In this document: piece after piece, positions 32,601-44,080 of the stretch
Layout: every line of letters starts with the position of its first letter
Numbering within the stretch: the stretch's first letter is position 1
Origin: Chrysoperla carnea
Taxonomy: Eukaryota; Arthropoda; Insecta; Neuroptera; Chrysopidae
NCBI RefSeq assembly: GCF_905475395.1
Contig: NC_058342.1
Coordinates: 15,596,640 to 15,660,639 of the forward strand
Reading direction: 5' to 3'
DNA length: 64,000 nucleotides
Position numbers and translations under genes: made by a program
Notes under the pieces: generated by a model
The model's database searches: none
Seen by the model: only the letters and a program-made list of their open reading frames with translations
Told to the model about the DNA's origin: nothing

Positions 32601-35600
32601 TTTTGTAATTTATAAAAAACTGATTAAAACCCCCTACTAAGTCACCTCCCCCCTCCAAAGTGGGTTAGGTATGTACCTGAGAGGTCGACTTTTTTTACGA
32701 AGTGTTTACAACCTAATAAACAACTGTAGAAAATTTCTAATATGCATTAATTTTTTCCTTTTAGATATTGAGCTTTATTGTACTATAACTCTTGTACTTT
32801 ATTTAAGTATCATATGTATTCCACGGCCCTCAATTAAATTACTTCATAATCCAAGGAAATTAAGAATTGGTTCGTTAAATTTGAATACGAGCAGTTTCTC
32901 AACTGCTCTATGAATATAAAATTCAATCGTTCTTAAATCAAATATTCGATCAAATCGAATTTTAGCTTAAATTTCCTTTCATATTAAATTTTTGACAGGA
33001 ACCACAAAATAATCTTTATTTTCGTCAATAATGAGTTTTCGGCGAAAATTCTATTATTTTTTTTCAAATGTTTATATCTCGAAAATGGTGAGGTTAGGTA
33101 ATAAATGTCAAGAATCAAAAAATACTTCGTCGAATCGAATCGTCGAAAATATCCAAACATCCAATTCAATAGTTAATGTTAAGTAAAAAGATTGTGATAT
33201 CCGAAAATAAGGTACTTCTGTCCCACTTCATGGACGTAAATCAAAAAAACTTTAGTTCGCATGAGTATGATTTCGTTGAGTACACGCAGACAAATATTTT
33301 CCTGCTCTCATAAAAATTTAGTAACGGCTTATTTTCTCGATTATACAGGCCTCACTTAACTTTCTCCATTTCGAAATACAACAAATATTGAGACTAAAAT
33401 TAATTTCCTTTTTTATTTTAAATTTCAATTTCAGAACATCAAAAATAGCGAATTGTGGACAATATTTATCTGGTGTTATTACATTTACAAAAGATGAAGC
33501 GGGTAAAAAAGTTGATACGTATAGTTTTCGATATATTTTACCGGAACCGACGAAGAAGAACAATGGAAAACCTGTTGATAAAGAAAAAACTAAACATGAA
33601 GAATATTTGGATGCGTTACGTGATTTACGTGTGTCGTGGTTGGCCAAATTAGGTAAAGAATACGCATTTAATTAACGATTTCGTAAGTGCGACAAAGAGG
33701 TTATTTGATGAGGTGTTAAATTTTAGGGGATTGCTTTTTCAAATGAAATCTAGTTAAAATTTAAAATTGGTGGAAGGCGATGTCCATAATTTAAAATTTT
33801 CAAATGATAATTCCCTTTTTTTCCACATCGTTGGACTGAAAATAAAAAAAAAAAATTCCTAAGCCATAGATTTCTAAATTATTAAGGTCTTATCTTCGCC
33901 TCATTAGATGTTTCTAATAATTAGATGCTCTTTATTGAAATTAAAGTTTTGTGTTTTCATGTTTTCGTAAACATAATTCGGGTGGGAAGGGGCTGAGTAC
34001 TTGACACAGCTAAAAGATATTTTCTCAACATTAAATCAATTCGCATTGAAATTTTTACCCTCTAACTCAATTTGAAGGGGCTGTATAATTCTAATAACAA
34101 TAATAATAATAGATAAGAGGGGTACCGCCAATGAGTCCCCAGCACCAAGACTAAGGACTACTTTGTGTCTTTCTTGAGAACAACTTGTCACCCGCTAGAA
34201 TTCGGGTGACAAGTTGCCATACATATTTGGTGGGGTGAGGCACCAAGGGGTGTGACATTCATATTCTCACCTGTACCGCGCAAAAATGACGCTATGGTGC
34301 TTAAACTTACTATCTTTCTTTACTTACATGACGTAAAAAAACAAACGATTGCGTAATCAACACTGTCTATACATGGTATTTCTACAATAAACTCAGTCAA
34401 TTATTTGTTTTCACTTGTACTATGTTAATTGTAAATTTTTTAGAGGGAAGTCCAGAAGCATATAAACTATATGCACAAATGAAAGAAGAACACTCAAATC
34501 ATTGCACAATTCATACATCTATGTTACAAAGTATCGATGCATTGGACACAAAACGTCAAGCACCATCCTTACCAGTCACATCGTTGGAATTAACAAATGA
34601 AGAACTAGAATTATTTGAAAAAATTTTAACAATATGTGACGAATTGATTTGTAGTATTGATCAAACCAAATTATTAGCATACTATGGCATGAAATCGGAT
34701 ACAAGACCTGATGCGGCAAAAATTAAAAGGTAAGTTTATGATTATTAAATAATATTTCTGGTTTCTCGGCCTGTCGAGGCACGAGAATTCTCGGAAATTT
34801 GGCTTAATTTTGAAATCTTATATGTTTAAACGAGCAATTCTTATATGTATAATTTCGGAAACGGCTCCAACGATTTTCTTGAAAATTATTATACAGGTGT
34901 TTTTTGGGGCGAAAAATCGATCTAGCTAGGTTTTGAAATATTGACTGCAAAATGTGACTCTTCCTGACATCTACTAGCGACAAAATAAAGTACATATTAG
35001 TGATAAAATGTGTGCCTTTTTAACTCAAAAAATACCGAGTAAAGCTTGGTCATCCAGGTACTTAAAATAAAACACGGTGTTATTTTTTCAAATTTTTAAT
35101 TTAAGTTTAACCGGACTTGGCTCCAATTACAGTATTATTGAAAAATACATTTTCAACCCCCGTATTTTTTACACTCCTGCAACCTCCATAATGACACATA
35201 GGAACGTTAAGGCTACAATCACTCACAACTATTGTTTTGGCTAAAAAGTCAAATAAATGGAAGTACTTTTAATTTGCATTTTGCTATTCATTTCAAAATA
35301 ATATTAACTTTCACCCTACTTGTAAAATCATACTTTCCTAAAACTGGGCTTATGCCAGTTTTGCATTACGGAGGATGTAATAATGCTCATGTTTTGCAAA
35401 TTTCTGTAAACAGTTTAAATATTGATATCCAATTTAGTATAAACAAGATTGTTAAATAATTAACTCTGTTAGTTACTATTTTCGGTGGATTGACGAAAAA
35501 ATATATTTTGAATTTTTATTTTATTTTTAATTTTTAGTGAAATGGATCGACAAAAAAGTGCAATAATAGAAGCATATGCTCGTAAAGGTATTATTTTATG

Positions 35601-37773
35601 CAAGCAATACTGTAACCTGTCAACTAATGAAAAAACTGCTATTTTGGAAAAAATTAAAACCATTTGGGATGATCTATTAAAATACGTTGAACCTACTGAC
35701 TCGAAGGTAAGCATTGTGTCCATCCAGAATTCTTAAATTGTCTGGCGAATCAGAAAAAAAAACTTTTGAGAAGCAGAAGCCCATCACTAAAGTTCTATTT
35801 TCGCCTCATTAAATTTGTTTTTTTAATATGACTTACGTTTTTTCATGATATTGAACATATGAAATTTCTGCAAACCTTAAACAGGGTGTCTAGTTGTTTG
35901 GAAAACTTGGAAATGTAAGGGAATTTTGAGTTTCTGAAAGTTTCGTAATTTTTCTAATTAAAATAACTTATTTCTAAAAAATTATTACTTAACTAACTTA
36001 TAGTCCAGAGAAATAAGACAATAAAAAAATCGATCTGCTTAAAAAGTCCAAGTGAAGTTTTTTCACCGTGATTATCTTTACGGAAATTTTGTACCGAACC
36101 TTTTTTGTGTAAAATTAACAGTCAAACAAATTTTATAATAGCTAAAACTGCAATGAACTTAATAGTTTACGACATTTTTGAAAAAAACCTATTTTCTTAA
36201 CCTTTGACCTTGTATTTTTTTTTTGCGCACATGATTTTGCAATGGACTTTTTACAGGTCACTTTTTGCATCCAAATAAGCATAAAAATCTTTATTTTCCT
36301 GGGCTATTAATAATTATCTGCTTTGAGATTTTTGAAAACAGTGTATGTATGTTACTCATTAAATAGAATGTTCGATCAGTATCCCAGGCTCATATACAGT
36401 GAAACCTGTTTTAGTGAGACTCGCAAGGGATATACAAATTTGTCTCACTTATAGAGGTATTTCACTTACCCATTGTCTCAGGTATCCAGGTATACATAAA
36501 TATTTGTCTCATTTACAGAAGGTTTCATTCATAAAGATCAGAATACAGGTTATTTCAGTTATAGAGGTCCCATTATTAAATAAAATAACGTATTATGTAA
36601 ACATTATACGTGAGTTCTAGTCTTTTTTGGGAATCAAATAACATAATAAAGGAAATGCATAAAGATATTCATGTAAAGTATTCATCCTACAAAATATTGT
36701 GATTGAATTTTATCTTTATTCTGAATTATTCTACAAAGAGTAAATTTTGGCACATTAAATTCGACACTGACTTCTCCGCGTGTCCATTTTCATAAACGGG
36801 TATTAACTTCAGTTTTTCACGCACTGGTATCGATTTGAGTCTTTGTTTCGACATTTTTCAAATAAACATCCGTATGATAATAAAGCAAAACTAAAACTAA
36901 AGGTCATTGAGATTCTTTAATTAAAGAAAAACTATTAATTTTTCACCAGCTCCGATTTCACCAACGGATTCCAAATCTACATTGAAAATGCTTTTTTTTC
37001 CTGGTGTTCCAGCAGCATTTTTAAGAAAGTTCGCTAAAGTACAAATTTACCAAAAGTTCTTTAATTATTAATTTTTTAATCCACTTAACCGATATAAACA
37101 ATTTTGCAACTTAAACAAATGAAAAATGTCAGTCAATTTTCTTAAAAATGATCGCAATAAACGGCATCGAAATTCTCTTAAAAAATTACAAACAAAAAAA
37201 CTCGATTTCAATCCCTATCCCTGACATTAGATGTAATAAATATCATAGAGTTAGTAAAATAGCCTCGCATTAATTTTGGTTCACTCGATTTTTCACGTTA
37301 ATTACTAATGAACCCCTACCATCAACTGGCCTCAAGGTCCCCATCCAACCTTAATGAGGCGCTGATATTTTTATCATTAATAGAATTTAAAAATTTTATT
37401 AAAAAGTTGTGATAAATCTCTATAAATCGAACTTTTGATTTCATTACGTCTAAAACTAAGTTCTACCTGATCAGAACCACCTAAAAATTTTTCCTCTGTC
37501 TTGTAGTTAAAATTCGAGCTATCGAAGTTCTACAGTATATATAATTTTTTTTATTATTTCTAGGTAATATTCTTTTCGATGTGGCATGCTGCAGTGTTAG
37601 GTCATTTTGGAAGATTATTAAAGTATATGTTAAAATACGCCGAAGATAAATCCAGTAAAGAATTAGACCAAAAATTATTAACGGTGTTAGAAACATTAAA
37701 TTGGAATCATGCTGTCCGTTATGTGGGACGATCAATACACACAAAGTTCCCACCATCATATTCTATTTTTTAA
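23264..37773 (+). CDS. TPP2: Tripeptidyl-peptidase II, complete 12-exon gene
   Basis: Giant cytosolic serine exopeptidase that removes tripeptides from free N-termini, downstream of the proteasome. Exons: 23264-23434, 23582-23710, 25214-25709, 27432-27536, 27843-28307, 28593-29447, 30482-30930, 31119-31363, 33435-33652, 34444-34729, 35538-35706, 37564-37773. All are GT-AG and in frame, giving 1,265 aa (human is 1,249). The subtilisin (S8) domain is split by the long Asp-His insert typical of the family. Catalytic Asp46 lies in A-I-L-D-S-G, His268 in S-P-H-G-T-H, oxyanion Asn370 in S-A-G-N-H-G and Ser458 in G-T-S-M-S-S-P-H. The C-terminal half matches the TPP II repeat and ends in the family's P-P-x-Y-x-x-F style. 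An in-frame TAA at 23249-23251 supports the start. Cys421 stands in a T-W-S-S-C-G-P block where Arg is usual. Repeats fill introns 3, 5, 6, 8 and 9. Confidence 0.96.
23470..25200 (+). other. TPP2 introns 1-2; repeat-end signatures but no other gene
   Basis: An AGTTAATTG-centred motif at about 24230-24265 (AGTGAAGATACCAACTAACT) is the reverse complement of one upstream of the gene at about 23060-23098 (GTTAGTTGTTATCTTCACTT). A similar motif lies in intron 10 near 35455. They resemble the ends of repeat A and may mark a related element spanning exons 1-2. Confidence 0.4.
25770..26710. repeat. Foldback element in TPP2 intron 3, about 940 bp
   Basis: Left arm about 25770-26060 and right arm about 26435-26710 are imperfect reverse complements. 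Shared landmarks are GGTACAAAAATTC/GAATTTTTGTACC-type ends, ATCGATCCGAGATGT with CATCTCGGATCGAT, CGGTAAGTTTTATGATAAAA and its complement, and TTTTTGAAACGTTATATCTC. The loop (26060-26430) contains GCGCTGGCATCGATTTGATT, also present alone at about 16040. Pieces of this family lie at 13130-13440 and 15930-16090. Confidence 0.75.
26750..27025. repeat. Repeat E, copy 1 (TPP2 intron 3)
   Basis: Shares about 250 bp with 42590-42845 in the same orientation: GTCTCTAGAGTTTTAT, CTTGACAGGACACTGTCGA, GGCCAG-TATAGAATG-TTGGGTCC, CAATCCCAGCGAAAAAGCTG. Relatively GC-rich with no intact ORF. Type unknown. Confidence 0.65.
28316..28525. repeat. Repeat D, copy 1 (TPP2 intron 5)
   Basis: Starts a few bases after the exon 5 donor. 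Reverse complement of about 49845-50030: both carry GTGAATGTTCATTT, CTTTGATCACAATAAACACA, a GGGACCTCTTG(T/C)GGG box and AATTATTTTATTT. No coding capacity. Confidence 0.65.
29649..29678 (+). repeat. Poly(A) run, 30 bp, in TPP2 intron 6
   Basis: Uninterrupted A30 with no clear retroposon body upstream; a simple repeat or an old retroposon tail. Confidence 0.6.
30007..30354 (+). mobile_element. 5'-truncated LINE 3' end (Jockey/R1-like) in TPP2 intron 6
   Basis: Open from 30007 to the TAG at 30242-30244 with the typical C-terminal end of a non-LTR retrotransposon ORF2: G-H-W-L, G-R-H-A-x-R-L, then a CCHC knuckle read as [17 protein letters not shown]. The 3' UTR has GGTATCACAACGGACCCTAT and a GCCACT phrase and ends in CTAACCTAACCTAACCT. 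The reverse-transcriptase core is absent, so the copy is dead on arrival. Same sense as TPP2 transcription. Confidence 0.8.
31435..32772. repeat. Foldback element C in TPP2 intron 8, about 1.3 kb
   Basis: Long imperfect inverted repeat centred between about 31970 and 32170. Ends: AAAAAATTAATGCATCTTTG at the left and AATATGCATTAATTTTTTCC at the right. Mid-arm landmarks are GGGGCGTACCTAA with its complement, TTGACCGAGATATGCCAATT with AATTGGCATATCTCGATCAA, and a GTTTACCCG-like box resembling repeat A. A second copy lies at 52180-53145. Confidence 0.75.
32975..33245. repeat. Fragment of the 11751-12521 element family
   Basis: Contains ACCACAAAATAATCTTTATT, GAAAATGGTGAGGTTAGGTA and, at the right end, AAGGTACTTCTGTCCCAC with ATGGACGTAAATC. 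Together they match the right half of 11751-12521. Confidence 0.65.
34325..34419 (-). repeat. Repeat A end fragment (A5), directly upstream of TPP2 exon 10
   Basis: Contains TTACATGACGTAAAA, a GATTGCGTAATCAAC run, ATACATGGTATTTCTACAAT and ATTTGTTTTCACTTGT, the end of repeat A. It stops 24 bp before the exon 10 acceptor AG at 34442-34443, so it lies in the branch-point region of intron 9. Confidence 0.7.
36397..36565. mobile_element. Partial pogo/mariner-like element end in TPP2 intron 11
   Basis: Begins TA-CAGTGAAACCTGTTTTAG and then repeats phrases like TGTCTCACTTATAGAGGTAT and GTCTCATTTACAGAAGG. The CAGTGAAACCT start is shared with the element at 38645. The right end is not found. Confidence 0.45.
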
Positions 37774-38031
37774 TTAAAAACAAATTAAACAAACAAACAA
37801 AAAGTTCATAATAGTTTTTAAATTAACTAAAGCAGACTGCAGACGTTCAGTGTTTTTATTCTTAATCAATATTCTTACACCAAATATTGAACACGGACTC
37901 CAAAAATTATTGAAAAAGTAATATAGAATAGTTAAAAGGATAAAAATATTGAAACGTCTATGTACAGCTTAAAATAATGTACAAATAATTTTGTTTTGTC
38001 TTATTCACGGATAAAAAATTATTGTAATAAT

Positions 38032-38037
38032 AATAAA
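38032..38037 (+). terminator. Candidate TPP2 polyadenylation signal AATAAA
   Basis: AATAAA 259 bp after the TPP2 stop, at the end of an AAT-rich run. Chance occurrence is possible. Confidence 0.4.
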
Positions 38038-38644
38038 TGATTAAGGAACTGTACTTAAATTACGTAACGCATTTATAACGACTTTTCAACCCCTACCCCT
38101 CCTATGTAAAAGATTATAACAAAATATTGAAATCCCCCCTCCCTTTGTTTTGTACGTAATTTTTCTCTCCTTTGAACTTTAGAGCATTATTATGATTAAA
38201 AATCTTTTAATGGATAATAAAGAATTTGTCTGTTTTTAGTAATCTCTTAATACCAAAAAAGGCCGCAAAAAAAAATATTAATAATTATTAATATCAAAAT
38301 ATTAAAAGTAAGCTACAGTCAAGTCAAGCGCACGAAGTTTAATGTTGATAATTACGCACAAGCGTTGATGGGCCCCTTCCACCGTACCATAACAAATAGT
38401 AATATTATGATTGACCCCTTAATCCACTTAAATTTGTTCCGTAATTTAAGTACAGCCCCTAAGTAGTCGAGTCAATGGAACTTTTTTTTTTAAATGTAAG
38501 AGAATTGGGTTGTTGAATAAAAAATTATCATCAATTTTTGTATTTTTGTCAATTCTGTATCATAAATAATATTGAACTTTGCCAAGAAAACTTTTTTAAA
38601 AGCTTTGTATAATTAAATATAAGTTAATTAAAATGACTAAAATA

Positions 38645-38910
38645 CAGTGAAACCTCGATAACTCGAACCTCAAGAAAAATACTAAAAATTTCGAGTTAAT
38701 GACTTATGGAGACTGTTTTTTGAAATTCAAGTTATAGAGTTTAAATATGTACTATCAATACCTCGCACGGTGGTAACAATTTCTTCGAGTTATAAAGTCA
38801 AAATAATTCGAGATATCGCGTATTTAAGGGTTCAGTGGAAGGGAGTGGCACTTTTTTCGATCTACTGAGGGTTACGACTTAACAAAGTTCGAATTATCGA
38901 TATTCCACTG
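38645..38910. mobile_element. Pogo/Tigger-like MITE, 266 bp
   Basis: Starts CAGTGAAACCTCGATAACTC after a TA and ends GAATTATCGATATTCCACTG. Internal phrases such as TTCGAGTTAATGAC and ATTCGAGATATCGCG are degenerate repeats of the terminus. The right flanking TA is mutated. Confidence 0.65.
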
Positions 38911-38974
38911 AATAAAAAATAATTCACATATTACAAACGTTATTTAGGTAAAGTGTGTTTTGTTCGTGACGTAA

Positions 38975-39110
38975 TAATAATAATAATAATGATAATAATA
39001 ATAATCTTTATTCAAAATAAAAACAATTTACAATTGTATTGAATGCGTCAAAAAGAAAAAAAAAAGTCGAAGTTGCGAGTTCCCACACGATGTGCTTTTG
39101 ATCATTTTAA
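38975..39110 (-). mobile_element. Probable LINE 3' tail (minus strand) with ATT repeats
   Basis: On the minus strand, TTTGAATAAAG is followed by an ATT trinucleotide run covering 38975-39005. A polyadenylation-like signal followed by a trinucleotide tail is the usual end of CR1/Jockey-type LINEs. No coding part is recognised next to it. Confidence 0.45.
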
Positions 39111-39114
39111 GAAT

Positions 39115-39865
39115 TTTTGCTCAAGAAACCAAGCCTCTAAAATGAATTCTGAGCCTCCCAATTTTTCAGGATAGGTTTTTTTTTTCCAAAAAGTGATTCA
39201 GATGTTGTATGAAAAAGACAAAACACATCCCTGAGTTTTTGGGGTCGAGGAATCCATTTTCTGCATTTATTTTTATTTTGAGCGTTTTCGTACATTTTTT
39301 GGATTTTATCAACTTTTTGGGGAAAATTTCATAGGCTCAAAATTCATTTTACAGGTATGGTTTCTTAGGAAAATACTCTTAAAATAATCCAAAGAACACC
39401 GTGAGGGGTAATAATACATACATAGTTAAAATTATTATGTCACAACGATGTTTTACAAACATTTTTTTTTCGATTGTTTTCATTTCTCTTTTGAAAACTT
39501 TTTAAAAACTGTAAGTACCTCAAATTATTATGAAGTAAAAATAAAAACAGTTTTGTTATAAAACTTGCATGCGATCTAAAAATTTTATTCAACAATTCAA
39601 TTATAAAAAACTTCAATGGTCACAAAGGGGTAAAAGAGATACTTCAAAAACTAAGATGATTGTAACCGGTTTTGAGGCTCACCATGTTTTCGATTAATTT
39701 GTAAATCAAATGATTTGTTATAATGAGAGATTAAAAATAAAAGTTTTGAGGATCGGCAATAAAAATAAAAAAAAGGCGATTTTGCATCGAGAAGTCAATA
39801 CGCAAACCGTTTTCGAATCTTAGTTTTATGTTTCAAGCTCCTATGTAAAAAAATCTAAAACTTTA
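39115..39865. other. No gene seen
   Basis: AT-rich. The stretches 39125-39175 and 39330-39370 resemble each other in inverted sense (AAGAAACCAAGCCTCTAAAA; CTCAAAATTCATTTTACAGG), which suggests a small foldback. Otherwise featureless. Confidence 0.35.
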
Positions 39866-39869
39866 AAAC

Positions 39870-40135
39870 TAGGTTAGGTGAGGTTAGAGTGGCCGTCCTG
39901 GGATTGGACACACATAGACCATAAGGTCTGTTGTGATACGGAAAAAGCTTTGGCCAATCCTCGGCCACTACGGCATGCATTTGGTTTAATGAAAAGCAGA
40001 AGTGCTTTGACGTCAACGGACTTCAGTTGGCTCAATCTCTGCAATAGTCGTTATACACTGTCAGTTTACATACATTTGTTCCGCCAGGTTATTTCAGGGC
40101 GTTCAGCAGTCATGTGCTAGCTTTGAGGTTAGTCA
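39870..40135 (-). mobile_element. Internally deleted LINE 3' end, second copy
   Basis: Read on the minus strand it matches 30007-30354: a T-V-Y-N-D-Y-C-R stretch, then after a deletion K-S-V-D-V-K-A-L-L-L-F, then GTATCACAACAGACCTTATG and a CCACTCTAACCTCACCTAAC tail. The plus-strand 80-codon ORF here is the antisense shadow. Confidence 0.7.
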
Positions 40136-40929
40136 GACCGGGCCGAAATTTTAGCGCTGCTTGGCTGTCTGGGAAGATATTAATATAGCTGCATATAAGA
40201 GAGTTCAATCTTATACATTCACATACCTCGTAAATAGCCATTACTTCCGTTTGATACGCGCTACAGTGATTCGAGAGTGATTCACTTTTCTCTCCAACTT
40301 AAATCCACCACACTAAGACCCTAAATTAATACTCTTAAAATTTTCGTTTAATTTTTCATTTACGGAAAATGGAGAAAAACCGATTTCAATCCGTTTAAGG
40401 GGACGCAATGCGGCAAACTCAAGGAGAAGATACCTTTAAGTTTTTATTTTTACATAGGAGCTTGAAACTTACAAATTTTAAGGTCACGTGCTAATTGTTG
40501 CATGCAAAACATTGAATTCCTCAGGAAAATAAATTAAATTTGGATTATAACTCAAAGAAGCGGACCTCCAAATAGAGCATTTTGTATTTAGGGCCTTCCC
40601 TATAAAGATCCTCCTTCTGGCAGCTGTGTTACATATTCTTCCCCTTGATGGTGCTCTTGGATAATCGAAAATAACAAACGGAAAAATAATTCTCAAAATG
40701 CCTTTATGATTTTGCGCTCTTATTGACTCGACTATTATAAATGTTTACAATTTAATTTTCATTTTTGTTTATTTTTTATTAAAATATCTGTTAATATTTT
40801 TTTTATTTTGATCTCAAATTAAAAGTGTACTTGAAAAATTTTAAATAATTTCATGAATTATAATTTCATAAAGAACCAATAAAAGTTTGACTAATGTAAT
40901 TTTATAGAAATTTAATAGAAGAGGAGTTG

Positions 40930-41003
40930 ATTTTTACCGAAACTAGTTATGATTTCGGAATGTTAACACGCTTTAACCAACTGAGCCACTTGTGTCGATT
41001 TTG
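40930..41003 (-). mobile_element. tRNA-like head of a second SINE family, fragment
   Basis: Minus strand: AAGTGGCTCAGTTGGTTAAA fits a tRNA A box and D-loop and is followed by CATTCCGAAATCATAACTAG. No clear B box or acceptor stem remains, so a functional tRNA is excluded. Confidence 0.45.
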
Positions 41004-41228
41004 TATACAGAAGTTTTATGATATTTGAAAGGGCGTGCCTGATTATTTTAATCGAATGTCTCAAGAACGGAAAGAGCTATGATATTGAAATGAAATTTTG
41101 CATACCACCCAATAGGATTTTTAATGTTATATACAGGCTGTGAATTGAATAACATATTCGTTAGATTTGTCTATACCCCATCACACATAGTAAAAGAAAT
41201 AGTTGAAAAACGTAAAAGGTACATATCA

Positions 41229-41774
41229 CAGTGCAGCCTCGATATAACAAATCGGTAGGGAACAAGTATATATTCGTTTTATCAAGTAATTCCTTAAACT
41301 GAGGCTTGTTATGTTGAGATTAGGTTGGCCTAAAATTTGTGATAAAGACGTAATTAATGATGTTTCGCTTATCTGCGACTGACAAGCAACACCTTTTACG
41401 TTTTTTAGCCATTGCAACTTGAATCTTTAACAATAGTGAGGAGCAGCAGTGTTTACATTACTTTCCATCAAACAACCTGTCGCGACATGAATCACATACT
41501 ATGGGATTAAGGATCATATATTGGTGGGAACGTTAGATAAAGGTTTTGGGTTGAAAAAATTCGTTAATTAGAGGTATTTATACTTTTTTTTGATAGTTGA
41601 AAATATTGATACTTTTATGACAGTAAAAATCCGTTATAAAGAGTTCGCAAAAAATTCTCCCAATGTAAAGGTATATTTTACATTGACTTTTATGGACAAT
41701 TTAAGGGGATTACGAAAATTTTGTTAAATCGAATAATTCGTTATATTGAGTTACGTTATATTAAGGTTTCACTG
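41229..41774. mobile_element. Pogo/Tigger-like MITE, 546 bp
   Basis: Starts CAGTGCAGCCTCGATATAAC and ends GTTATATTAAGGTTTCACTG, an imperfect inverted repeat. Internal AATCCGTTATAAAGAG-like phrases echo the terminus. No transposase motif. Confidence 0.65.
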
Positions 41775-41929
41775 TATTTACTGTGACATAAAAGCCATAA
41801 ATTAAACCAAAATAATGAAGTTTATTATATTTCCTTGTCTGGGAGACATATTATTATCTTATTTTCCCAAAAATATATGAAAAAAATTCTTTTTTCTCCG
41901 GTAAACAAGTGAAATTTACAAAATTTAAT

Positions 41930-42575
41930 AAACCCCCGGCAAATGCGATTAATTCCTTGTAAACCGATTTTTGGAAACTTAGCTATAAAATGTTCTCAAT
42001 CGAGTCCGTTCGACCGTTTAGGGGCTACGATGACACTGAGAAACACACACACGCACAGATAAACACTTGAAAATTATAACCCTTCTTCTGAAATCAATAT
42101 GAAAGTGATGGTCAAGGACATCAGCTGAGATGAAAAGGATACTTGGGGAGCTATCATTTTTTGGGAAAAATTTTTGGAAATATTTCAATTGAAATTGAAA
42201 TATTTGAGTTGAGTTTGTTCTTTTGAATTATTGTTTAAATTACTTTATTATTTTATCATTTCCCTTTTTGAAATGAATCGAGCGAGGTTTATTTGACCAT
42301 TGATTTCCATAGTAATTATTTATATGTTAAAATTATATGTAATGCCTTTTCCAAACTGATTCAATTTTGAAGATCATGCCAGTTTTTTCGGGTACCGAAC
42401 ACTAATCACGCACTTGAGAAGAACACCCTCCGTTAAATTATCTTTCAAATAAAACTAAAAAAAATTAAAATCGGTGCATCCGTTTAGGCGCTACGATGCC
42501 ATAGACAGACAAACACACAGACACACACACATAGCGGTCAAACTTATAACACCTCTTTTTTTAGTTCGGTGGTTA
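41930..42575. repeat. Two related repeat units, about 130 bp each
   Basis: Units at about 41950-42085 and 42440-42575 share (C)CGTTTAGG-GCTACGATG, then GACA-ACA and a CACACACAC tract, then an AACTTATAACACCTCTT- or AAATTATAACCCTTCTT-type end. Orientation is the same and no ORF is present. Confidence 0.5.
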
Positions 42576-42589
42576 AAAAGAATTAGTCT

Positions 42590-42845
42590 CTAGAGTTTTA
42601 TATCATGAATTTGTAGAGTAGAGTTGAAAAGCGTGACGGAATTTTTGACAGGACACTGTCGATTATAACGGATGTGGATATCGTCATTATGTGGAAATCT
42701 CAAATGATCCCACTTGTATGGGCCAGGTATAGAATGTTTGGGTCCGAAAATTTAGACGCAACAATCGTAGGAACAATCCCAGCGAAAAAGCTGTGAGCTT
42801 TCCGCACGACTTCTGACCTTGACGTACTATTTCCAGCAGATTCAT
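42590..42845. repeat. Repeat E, copy 2
   Basis: Same sequence family and orientation as 26750-27025, including TGACAGGACACTGTCGAT and GGAACAATCCCAGCGAAAAA. Confidence 0.65.
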
Positions 42846-42911
42846 TTTCTGTGAGCTTTCTCTTCCGCATTGAAAAAGATTAACGGACTGGATATTTTAT
42901 CACCCGTAGAC

Positions 42912-43528
42912 ACAATTATTAAACAACTGGCTGAGTTAATTGTTGAAATACCTTGTATAGAAAGTGTTGAATGTCAGTGCTTACAATATTTTTTATAAAC
43001 TAGAAGAGTTTAAAAAACCAACACAATTATAGCAGCCTTTCGGCCGCCTTTTGTTTTGATTTTCGAAAGTATTTTCTAGAAAATTTTTTCGAGAGTCTTT
43101 CACAAGACCACTAGTTGAAGACCACTACCTGCAAATTTTCAACTGCCTATCTTTTATAGTTTCGGAGGAAATGGACACGTTTTGTCCTTATTTGCGCCTT
43201 CAAGAGTGAGCAATGGTGTTTACGAAAAGATGTTTCAAACAAAAGTTGTTTATTTTTTTACATTTAAACTTTTGTTCTGTCTCTAACGGTTTACAAGATG
43301 GGTCACTTTTAACCTCTTGAGCACGCTTGAAAAATTCCAGCTTGATATCTCTTTTCGTTTTTGAGCTATCGTGATGACGGACAGATAGGCAGACCACCGG
43401 AAATGGATAATTAGGTGATTTTTTGAACAAGAAAATTTCATTCGTATCATCAATATTTCTAAGCGTTACAAACTTAGGTCTAAATTAGTACTTTGATATA
43501 TATATTTCATATATACAGAGTATAAAAA
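42912..43528 (+). repeat. Repeat A pieces (A6) with a foldback-C segment between
   Basis: The start-type fragment 42912-42962 (CTGAGTTAATTGTTGAAATA) and the tail part 43192-43528 (GTTTACGAAAAGATGTTTCA; ACGGTTTACAAGATGGGTC; GATATATATATTTCATATAT) are separated by 43050-43195. That middle piece matches the centre of foldback C (AAGTATTTTCTAGAA; CACTAGTTGAAG). Confidence 0.65.
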
Positions 43529-43529
43529 G

Positions 43530-44080
43530 AACAACGAGGGGCGGAATGATCGGAGGTGATATGGTCAAAAATGAAATTGTCGGGAACCAATTCGACGAGA
43601 TGAAATGGTCGAGAATGAAATGTATGAGGATGAATCGCTCTGGTATTAAAAAATGATCGCTTTTTAAATTGAAGTATATTTTTAAGCGCAATCGCTGTCA
43701 CAATTCGTATAATATGAAGCATTAACCGCTGTTATTGATAAAATTAATAAACGGGACAAATTTTCACAACTTTGACAATAAATGGTAAAAGTTATGTGAA
43801 TTTTATAAAGTATTTGATAATTTTTTTATTTTATTAATTTTTCTAATCAAATTGAGTATTTTTAGACAATTATCCAAAATGAATAAGGCTTTTATCGTAT
43901 CTATGATTCGAGTTGTACACAGAATTGTGGATAAATGGCTAAAAAACCCAAATTATTTTTTAAAACATTGAAATTGAAATTTTTGAAACAATTTCATGTT
44001 AAAACATTTATATTTCAAATAAATGTATATTAGAAGTTGTATATAAAAACTTTCTCAAGCAAAACGTTGTTTTTTTTTAA
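43530..44080. other. No gene seen
   Basis: Starts with a purine-rich stretch (43540-43640) with repeated GAAATGGTCGAGAATGAAAT-like phrases, then plain AT-rich sequence. Confidence 0.35.

Noticed and set aside
39878-40120. 80-codon plus ORF
   Set aside because: Antisense shadow of the LINE 3' end on the minus strand.
40960-41003. Possible tRNA gene on the minus strand
   Set aside because: Only an A-box-like half is present.
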